Part shown: positions 5,965 through 11,536 of the stretch, in pieces
Layout of the letters: every line of letters begins with the position of its first letter
Numbering within the stretch: the stretch's first letter is position 1
Assembly: GCA_946625925.1 (NCBI GenBank)
Contig: CAMOTP010000026.1
Span: 1-13,621, forward strand
DNA from: an uncultured Alphaproteobacteria bacterium
GTDB taxonomy: Bacteria > Pseudomonadota > Alphaproteobacteria > Rs-D84
Length of the DNA: 13,621 nt
Reading direction: 5' to 3'
Made by a program: the position numbers and the translations under genes
Notes under the pieces: model-generated
The model's database searches: none
Told to the model about the DNA's origin: nothing
Seen by the model: the letters and a program-made list of their open reading frames with translations, nothing else

Positions 5965-8031
5965 ATGACCAGACGTAGAAGATTAAGATTTTTATTGCGA
6001 TTGATTTGCCTGTTTTTCTTTGGGATGATTGTGGCTGTGTTTATCGCTTTATCCCAGGTTAGTTTGGAAAGTTTACGTGGTAATGTTTTGTCTGTATTAC
6101 AAAATGCAACAGGTTATCCAGTAGAAATAGATGGTATTGTGTCGTGGAAGTTTTCTTTGCGACCACGTATTGAATTAAATCAAATTCGTGTTAAAAATGC
6201 TGATTGGGCAAAAAATAAATACGGCTTTTCTGCGGAACGTATGGATGTTACTTTGGATTTGATTTCTTTGTTGCGTAATCGTCCAACAATTAGAAGTATT
6301 AAGTTGTATGATACAGCAATACGTATAGAAACAAATGAATCTGGTGAAACTTCGTTGCAACAAATTGCTGATAAAAATGCTGACAAAAATGTAGAAAAAG
6401 AAAAAAAGATAGGTGAACAGATAACACGTTTTCCTATTAAGGATAGCGCATTTGAAAAAGTAGAAGTCGAGAACTTTTTATTTGATGATGGTCAGAATAA
6501 ATTTTTTATGGCTGGTGCTCAGTTGCGTTATGTTCATTTGAAAAACAAGCGTGAATATCATGGTTGGATAAAACCACGTGATGATGTTTTTCCATTTATA
6601 ATTTCTCTGGATGAATATAATGAATCTAGAAAAGTGTATCCGGTTAAAATTGCTTTATCAACAGGGGGAAATGCTTTGATTTCAAATATAGCATTGGAAG
6701 CAACAAGCAAGATACCTATTGATTTTATTATAAAAGGCGACATTGTTGATTTGGGCGCAATAAAAGATTTGCTGCATATTGATTTAACAAATTTACCAAA
6801 AATATCTGTAAATATTGCAGGTGGGTTTGTTGATAAGGATACATTAGTTATACGTAAATCAAGTGTGTCAATGCGTGGAACAGATATAGATGTTTCTGGA
6901 ACTTATGATTGGGGTCCCAAAGTTCCTGTATTAAAAGTAGATGTTAGTTCCAAGAATATAAATTTATTAAAGTTGGTTCCAGAAATGTATTCTGGTTGGG
7001 TGCGTCCTAATCGTGAATTGAATGTGTTTCACGATATTAATTTACATGGTTCTGATATTCGTAAATTTGATTTAGATGCAAATATCGATTTTAAGCATTT
7101 GATAGTTTATCGTGATTTTGATTTGAAAAATACAAAAATTAATTTGAAATATAAAAATGAAAAAGGACGCGTAGATGTATCAACTGTCATTGCAAATGGT
7201 GTGATGCGTGTTGGGGGTGATTTTACAATAGATGATACAGGCAGAATATTTTTGAAAGCAGGTGTAAAGGCCAATGGTTTAACGTTGGGTAAATTAATGG
7301 ATGAAATTAGAATACATGATTTCATTGTCGGTGTACCTTTAGATTTATATGGTTATTTTGAATTAAATGGTCGGAACATGTCTGAATGGATGCAAACAAT
7401 CACTGGACCGGTGCGTGCGTATTCTGTGGATAAGGGGTATGCGTATCCAAAATTAGTTGAAAATATTTATGGTGCAGATGTTTTAACATCGTTGCGTCAT
7501 AATATTCAAGATTTGTTTTCCGGAGATAAAAAACATGACAAGGCCAAAATATCAGGGGTGGCTGTGAATGTAAAGTTGCGTAATGGTGATATCATTACAC
7601 GTAATGGTGTTGCGATTGAAACGAATGCTATTAATGCCAGATTGGCCGGGGATTTGAATTTAGGTAAGGAAACAATTGATTTGGCATTGACTACGGTTCC
7701 TGTACGTGGACTAAAATTATCTATAACAGGAAATGTTGTGAATACTGTGGAAATAATTGGTAATTTGGCAGAACCTGATATTCAAATAAATGGTGCTGCA
7801 TTAACGGGCAAGGTTGTGTCTGCAACAGGACTGGGGTTGTTATTGGTTCCTTTTACAGGTGGTGCCAGTTTTGTTGCAGGATTGTTGGCTGGCGGTTTGT
7901 TGGAAAATTGGCTGGCAGACAGCGAACCATGTAAAACTGCTTTGAAAAAAGGCGCACCTGCACAGGATGAAGATCCTGAGTGGATGGATTATCCATTAGA
8001 AGAATTAGTTGAACCGATGTTACAAAAATAA
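5965..8031 (+). CDS. AsmA-family envelope protein
   Basis: A 688-residue member of the AsmA/AsmA-like group. These are inner-membrane-anchored periplasmic beta-rich proteins related to the bridge-like lipid-transport family and linked in other bacteria to outer-membrane lipid homeostasis. A basic N-terminus (TRRRRLRF) leads into one membrane anchor (~9-30). Next comes the typical opening with GYPVEIDGIVSWKFSLRP, RIELNQIRVKNADW and S-L-I-S-L-L-R-N. Repetitive beta-strand sequence fills the middle. The C-terminal AsmA_2 region contains ITGPVRAYS, then repeated INARLAGDLNLGKETIDL-like and NLAEPDIQINGAAL strands. A hydrophobic stretch at ~612-647 and an acidic tail close the protein. It is coupled to rluC (two-base gap) and cdaA (14-base gap), both plus strand. 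Its substrate is unknown. Confidence 0.88.
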   Translation: MTRRRRLRFLLRLICLFFFGMIVAVFIALSQVSLESLRGNVLSVLQNATGYPVEIDGIVSWKFSLRPRIELNQIRVKNADWAKNKYGFSAERMDVTLDLISLLRNRPTIRSIKLYDTAIRIETNESGETSLQQIADKNADKNVEKEKKIGEQITRFPIKDSAFEKVEVENFLFDDGQNKFFMAGAQLRYVHLKNKREYHGWIKPRDDVFPFIISLDEYNESRKVYPVKIALSTGGNALISNIALEATSKIPIDFIIKGDIVDLGAIKDLLHIDLTNLPKISVNIAGGFVDKDTLVIRKSSVSMRGTDIDVSGTYDWGPKVPVLKVDVSSKNINLLKLVPEMYSGWVRPNRELNVFHDINLHGSDIRKFDLDANIDFKHLIVYRDFDLKNTKINLKYKNEKGRVDVSTVIANGVMRVGGDFTIDDTGRIFLKAGVKANGLTLGKLMDEIRIHDFIVGVPLDLYGYFELNGRNMSEWMQTITGPVRAYSVDKGYAYPKLVENIYGADVLTSLRHNIQDLFSGDKKHDKAKISGVAVNVKLRNGDIITRNGVAIETNAINARLAGDLNLGKETIDLALTTVPVRGLKLSITGNVVNTVEIIGNLAEPDIQINGAALTGKVVSATGLGLLLVPFTGGASFVAGLLAGGLLENWLADSEPCKTALKKGAPAQDEDPEWMDYPLEELVEPMLQK

Positions 8032-8045
8032 AGGGGTTAAATAAA

Positions 8046-8813
8046 ATGATGCATTTGTCTGAAATAATTCAGTTGGCGATAATTGTTGCTTTGATATGGT
8101 ATTTTTATAAAAAGTTGATACAAAATACAGCATCTGAAAAGTTGGTGCGCGGAATTTTGGGGTTGGTATTGTTATGGGTGTCCAGCTTTGTTTGTATAAT
8201 GTTGCATTTTGATTTGTTGGGTGGTTTTTTGCATTGGGTTTCATTGTTTTTGTCCATCAGTTTGATTGTGGTTTTTCAACCAGAATTGCGAAAGTTTATG
8301 GCTTTGATGGGCAGTATCCAAGGTTGGCGTAGATTATTTGTTGGTAAAAAAGATACAGGTTTGCGTGCACGTGATACATCATCGTTGGATGCTATTGTTA
8401 GTGCTGTGGAATATATGTCAGGAAAACACACCGGTGCATTGATTGTATTTCCATCTACATTAGACGAATCGGTTATTGAACGCAAAGGTATAGTTGTGGA
8501 TGCTAAGATTACCAGCGAATTATTGTTAACAATATTTTTTAACAAAACACCATTACATGACGGTGCGGTTATTGTTGAAAATAATCGTATTGCATATGCA
8601 GGGGCGATTTTGCCGTTGTCACAAAATAATTTGAATTGGAAATATGGAACACGTCATCGTGCGGCTTTGGGATTGTCCGAGGCATCCAGTGCAGTTGTTT
8701 TGGTTGTTTCCGAAGAAAGTGGTGATATATCCATTGCAGAAAAAGGAAAAATTACCAAATATGATGATTTGAAGAAATTACGTGCAAAATTAGAAAAAAC
8801 TATGAAAATGTAG
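8046..8813 (+). CDS. cdaA: CdaA-type membrane diadenylate cyclase (c-di-AMP synthase)
   Basis: Condenses two ATP into cyclic di-AMP, a second messenger that controls potassium, osmolyte and cell-wall homeostasis where it has been studied. The 255 residues have CdaA architecture. Three membrane helices (about 6-22, 34-53, 58-77) come first, then FQPELRKFM at the join, then the DAC (DisA_N) catalytic domain with the DGA motif in LHDGAVIV (D172-A174) and the RHR motif in GTRHRAALG (R203-R205). A late VVSEESGDIS stretch matches the usual VSEETG.IS. Length agrees with Firmicute CdaA. AAAGGGG upstream places the start at 8046 rather than the ATG at 8049. It is the last gene of a pilin-rluC-asmA-cdaA unit. 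No cdaR or glmM, its usual partners in Firmicutes, lies next to it. Confidence 0.95.
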   Translation: MMHLSEIIQLAIIVALIWYFYKKLIQNTASEKLVRGILGLVLLWVSSFVCIMLHFDLLGGFLHWVSLFLSISLIVVFQPELRKFMALMGSIQGWRRLFVGKKDTGLRARDTSSLDAIVSAVEYMSGKHTGALIVFPSTLDESVIERKGIVVDAKITSELLLTIFFNKTPLHDGAVIVENNRIAYAGAILPLSQNNLNWKYGTRHRAALGLSEASSAVVLVVSEESGDISIAEKGKITKYDDLKKLRAKLEKTMKM

Positions 8814-8832
8814 TCTTTTTTCATTGAAAAAT

Positions 8833-8868
8833 ACCGCCAAATATTATTTTGGCGGTGTTTTTGTTTTT
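8833..8868 (+). terminator. intrinsic terminator after cdaA
   Basis: ACCGCCAAA (8833-8841) pairs with TTTGGCGGT (8848-8856) around a six-base loop, followed by GTTTTTGTTTTTTT. It lies 19 bases after the cdaA stop and closes the four-gene operon. The ACCGCC/GGCGGT stem is the same as in the pgsA terminator. Confidence 0.92.
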
Positions 8869-8883
8869 TTAAGGCTTTTACTC

Positions 8884-8913
8884 TTGCACCGAATCGGTGT
8901 TTTTTGATAAAAT
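8884..8913 (+). promoter_or_regulatory. promoter of dnaN with an embedded palindrome and GANTC site
   Basis: TTGCAC (8884-8889) and TAAAAT (8908-8913) are spaced by 18 bases, about 50 bases before the dnaN ATG. The palindrome CACCGAATCGGTG (8887-8899) overlaps the -35 end and the spacer, with a GAATC (GANTC) at its centre. It is followed by six T (8900-8905), so it could also read as a small extra hairpin terminator. The boxes are moderate matches. Confidence 0.5.
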
Positions 8914-8970
8914 GCGTGTTGAGAATGTAGAAAAAACAAAAAACAAGAAAGATAAGTTAGGAGTTTTATT

Positions 8971-10089
8971 ATGGAATTTTCTGTTTTTCGTCAGGTTTTA
9001 ATTCGCGCGTTGGGACATATGCAGTCTATTGTTGAAAAACGTGCTACTTTGCCAATTTTGATGAATGTTAAATTAGAAGTGGCTGATGATTTGATTTTGT
9101 CTGCAACAAATGTGGATTTGGAATTGGTCGAACATGTTGCTGCGGATATTACTTTGGCTGGTAAAACAACAGTGCCGGTCCAAATGTTGTATGATATCGT
9201 TCGTAAATTGCCTGATGATGCTGAAATTTCTTTTAAGCAAGTTGGGGATCAGTTGGTTGTGTCCAGTGGTCGTGCAGTATTCCATTTGCCAACATTGCCT
9301 GCGGAAAATTTCCCAGCAATGGCGGGCAGTAATTTGACTACTAAATTCCAAATGACAACTGGCGATTTGGCACACTTGATTAACCAGACAAAGTTTGCAA
9401 TTCCAACAGATGATGTTCGTTATCATTTGGGGGGAATTTATTTTCATATTTCCGAAGAAGGTAAATCTAAATTATTAACTGCGGTTGCAACTGATGCACA
9501 ACGTTTGGCATTGTGTTCTATGCCGGCACCGGTGGATAGTGTTGAAATGCCAGCGGTTATTTTGCCACGTCGTGTTATTGGTGAATTGTCTAAATTATTA
9601 GAAGATGCCAATGTTGACGATGTTATGATTGAATTATCTGATACCAAGGCGCGATTCACGATTGGTTCTGCTATTTTGACAAGTAAATTGGTTGACGCAC
9701 AATATCCAAATTATCGTGTTGTTATTCCAAAGGGTAATGACAAGATTGCTGTAATGGATAGAAAACAATTTGTTAATGCGGTTGATTTGGTTTCTGTTGC
9801 TTCGGTTGACAAGACTAAATCTGTGCAGTTAACTTTTTCAACAAACAAATTGGTTATAAATGCGTCCAGTCCAGATGCTGGAACAGCAACCCAGGAATTA
9901 GATGTTGAATATAATGGTGACAGTTCATTTACGGTTGTATTTAATGTAAAGTTCTTGTTGGATGTTGCTGGTCAGGTCGAAGGCGAAAAATTCCAAATGG
10001 AAATGCAAGATCCTTTGTCGCCGACCACTATAAAGTCAACGGACAAAAAGACCGATGCATTGTTTGTGTTAATGCCAATGCGCATGTAA
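8971..10089 (+). CDS. dnaN: DNA polymerase III beta subunit (sliding clamp)
   Basis: Forms the dimeric ring that tethers the replicative polymerase to DNA and recruits many repair proteins. The 372 residues have the normal length and three-domain DnaN layout. The N-terminus contains KRATLPILMNVKLE and the SATNVDLE segment. The first domain ends with RKLP..AEI and LPTLPAENFP. The protein closes with DALFVLMPMRM, matching the conserved C-terminal (Y)VLMPMR of the clamp, part of the hydrophobic pocket that binds clamp-binding peptides. An AGGAG ribosome site (8959-8963) sits seven bases before the ATG. Unlike the classical dnaA-dnaN-recF layout, it stands alone between its own promoter and terminator, with cdaA upstream and efp downstream. 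The identification is secure. Confidence 0.98.
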   Translation: MEFSVFRQVLIRALGHMQSIVEKRATLPILMNVKLEVADDLILSATNVDLELVEHVAADITLAGKTTVPVQMLYDIVRKLPDDAEISFKQVGDQLVVSSGRAVFHLPTLPAENFPAMAGSNLTTKFQMTTGDLAHLINQTKFAIPTDDVRYHLGGIYFHISEEGKSKLLTAVATDAQRLALCSMPAPVDSVEMPAVILPRRVIGELSKLLEDANVDDVMIELSDTKARFTIGSAILTSKLVDAQYPNYRVVIPKGNDKIAVMDRKQFVNAVDLVSVASVDKTKSVQLTFSTNKLVINASSPDAGTATQELDVEYNGDSSFTVVFNVKFLLDVAGQVEGEKFQMEMQDPLSPTTIKSTDKKTDALFVLMPMRM

Positions 10090-10096
10090 AAGAATC

Positions 10097-10120
10097 AGGT
10101 CGCCAAAAGGCGACCTTTTT
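10097..10120 (+). terminator. intrinsic terminator after dnaN
   Basis: AGGTCGCC (10097-10104), an AAAA loop, GGCGACCT (10109-10116) and a T run to 10120. It is a strong eight-base-pair stem seven bases after the dnaN stop. Confidence 0.95.
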
Positions 10121-10265
10121 AGTTGAATCTATATAAAGATTTACAACCCAATTCTTGGGTCTGGGGTTTAAAAATTTGGACAGTAAAGAAGTGGCTGAAA
10201 AAAATTATTTTGGAAAGTATCGGCAGGTATTTGCAAAATAAATAAAATTCAGAACAATAAATTTC
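10121..10265. other. intergenic stretch between dnaN terminator and efp promoter
   Basis: It contains a small hairpin, ACCCAA-TTC-TTGGGT (10146-10160), without a following T run. It also holds a possible 21-codon frame starting at a TTG (10176-10241) after GGGG at 10163-10166. I see no tRNA, no repeat and no recognisable gene. It may be spacer, a small RNA or a gene remnant. Confidence 0.4.
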
Positions 10266-10293
10266 TTGCGTTTAACAATGGTTTATTTATAAT
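10266..10293 (+). promoter_or_regulatory. promoter of efp
   Basis: TTGCGT (10266-10271), a 16-base spacer and a perfect TATAAT (10288-10293). The expected start near 10300 leaves a ~26-base leader with the ribosome site AAGAGG at 10313-10318. Confidence 0.65.
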
Positions 10294-10325
10294 TGATGGG
10301 TCAATTTTAACCAAGAGGTATTATT

Positions 10326-10895
10326 ATGGCATCATATATTGCAAATGATATGCGTGTGGGTTGGGTGATTTCCCATAACGGTAAACGTTATTCTGTAACA
10401 TCTATTACCAAGGTCAAACCAGGTAAGGGCGGTGCATTTGTTCAGGCTGATTTACGTGATATTGATTCGGGCAACAAAGGTGGCGATCGTTGGCGTGCCG
10501 AAGACAGGGTCGAAAAATTGATGGTCGAAGATTTGGAATGTCAATATTTGTATTCTGATGGTACAGATGCATACTTTATGAATTTGTCTGATTATGAACA
10601 ATTTACAATGCCTGTTGATTCTTTGGGTGAACAGATGAAATTTTTGGCACCAGAAATGATGGTTCGTGCTAATTTTGTCGAAGGTCATCCTGTGTCTATA
10701 ACTTTACCAAAAACTGTTATTGCAACAGTCGTTGAAACAGAACCAGCATTAAAGGGTCAAACAGCCACAGGCAGTGGTGGAAAACCTGCTATTTTGGATA
10801 ATGGTGTTCGTGTTCAGGTTCCTGTATTTGTTGAACAAGGTGAGAAGATTGTTGTTAATACAGAAACATTGGAATATGTAGAACGCGCTAAATAA
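10326..10895 (+). CDS. efp: Translation elongation factor P
   Basis: EF-P binds between the ribosomal P and E sites and rescues ribosomes stalled on runs of proline. The 189 residues show the normal length and three beta-barrel domains: a KOW-like N-terminal domain (1-65) and two OB-type domains (~66-128 and 129-189). The tip loop reads KPGKGGAFVQ with a lysine at position 34, the residue that EpmA/EpmB beta-lysylate in many Proteobacteria; the genes for those enzymes are not in the window. The C-terminal signature is degenerate but recognisable (GVRVQVPVFVEQGEKIVVNTET). A clear AAGAGG site and its own promoter and terminator make it a single-gene unit. The Lys34 form points to EF-P proper and not to the paralogue YeiP. 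Confidence 0.97.
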   Translation: MASYIANDMRVGWVISHNGKRYSVTSITKVKPGKGGAFVQADLRDIDSGNKGGDRWRAEDRVEKLMVEDLECQYLYSDGTDAYFMNLSDYEQFTMPVDSLGEQMKFLAPEMMVRANFVEGHPVSITLPKTVIATVVETEPALKGQTATGSGGKPAILDNGVRVQVPVFVEQGEKIVVNTETLEYVERAK

Positions 10896-10919
10896 ATTTT
10901 TACATTTGTTAAAATTTTT

Positions 10920-10955
10920 AAGTTGGTGAAATGTATTTTTCACCAACTTTTTTTA
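10920..10955 (+). terminator. intrinsic terminator after efp
   Basis: AAGTTGGTGAAA (10920-10931) pairs with TTTCACCAACTT (10938-10949) around a six-base loop and is followed by T residues to ~10954. It lies 24 bases after the efp stop. Confidence 0.93.
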
Positions 10956-10983
10956 ATTTAGGTTTTTTTTTAGTGTAATTTTG

Positions 10984-10992
10984 TGGTATAAT
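10984..10992 (+). promoter_or_regulatory. extended -10 promoter of the secreted-protein cassette
   Basis: TGGTATAAT is an extended -10 box (TGn + TATAAT). No good -35 is present: the region 17 bases upstream is a run of T. Transcription would start near 11000 and cover both secreted genes, since no terminator separates them. Confidence 0.55.
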
Positions 10993-11029
10993 ATAGCATG
11001 TATACAAACGACAAACAATGGGGAAAAAG

Positions 11030-11497
11030 ATGAAAAAAACATTAATTTTTGCTGGTTTTATGGGACTTTTATTGGCAAATACGGGAATGGCTGCGGTTAA
11101 TTTACCTGCCTTTCCTGCGGACAGTGTGACAAATCCAACTTTTACTGGTCAGAATAATGCTGCTACAAATTATGCGGCCCAAGAAGACAGAATTAAAGTT
11201 GCAACAACGCACTATGTTGACCAAAGAGTAGGTGAGGTTGAGGCCGGTGTTAATGCATTGAGTGGCGATGTTTCAAGTACGCAAACCGCGGTTGATGCAA
11301 ATGCAGATGATATTGCGGATATGGAAACAGGTCGTCAAACTGTGCCGGGTTCTGCGGAAACATTGTGCAATAGTTTGTCGACTCATACAGAATATAGTGG
11401 ATGTGGTTATATTTCCCCAAGTGGTACAGGTTCTAATAATGCATCCGATTATAAATGGGTTTTGATTGCAAGTGATACAGCACAACCAGCTGATTAA
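11030..11497 (+). CDS. secreted hypothetical protein, 155 residues
   Basis: I do not recognise the family. A Sec signal peptide (MKKTLIFAGFMGLLLANTGMAA) is followed by VNLPAFPADSVTNPTFTG and a low-complexity Asn/Ala/Gln stretch. Next comes a heptad-like region (~52-100, Asp/Ala/Val-rich, probably a coiled coil) ending in DIADMETGRQT (94-104). The last ~45 residues have two cysteines (C113, C125) and a YKWVLI strand. The DIADMET..QT segment recurs in the next gene. The start at 11030 is chosen because GGGG (11020-11023) sits six bases before it; the in-frame ATG at 11018 would add MGKK, lacks a ribosome site and gives a poorer leader. VATTHYVDQRV resembles phrases in phage tail-fibre-like proteins, but this is too short to classify. 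Secretion beyond the inner membrane is likely. Confidence 0.75.
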   Translation: MKKTLIFAGFMGLLLANTGMAAVNLPAFPADSVTNPTFTGQNNAATNYAAQEDRIKVATTHYVDQRVGEVEAGVNALSGDVSSTQTAVDANADDIADMETGRQTVPGSAETLCNSLSTHTEYSGCGYISPSGTGSNNASDYKWVLIASDTAQPAD

Positions 11498-11536
11498 TGT
11501 TTGTTGTTATAGTATGATATATATAGGAGAGATCTT

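Noticed and set aside
9073..9447. Open frame of 124 codons antisense to dnaN
   Set aside because: Shadow of dnaN codon bias; Cys/His/Gln-rich composition typical of antisense reading, and no expression signals.
11018..11029. Earlier ATG for the 155-residue secreted protein
   Set aside because: No ribosome site before it, while GGGG within the codons that follow serves the ATG at 11030.
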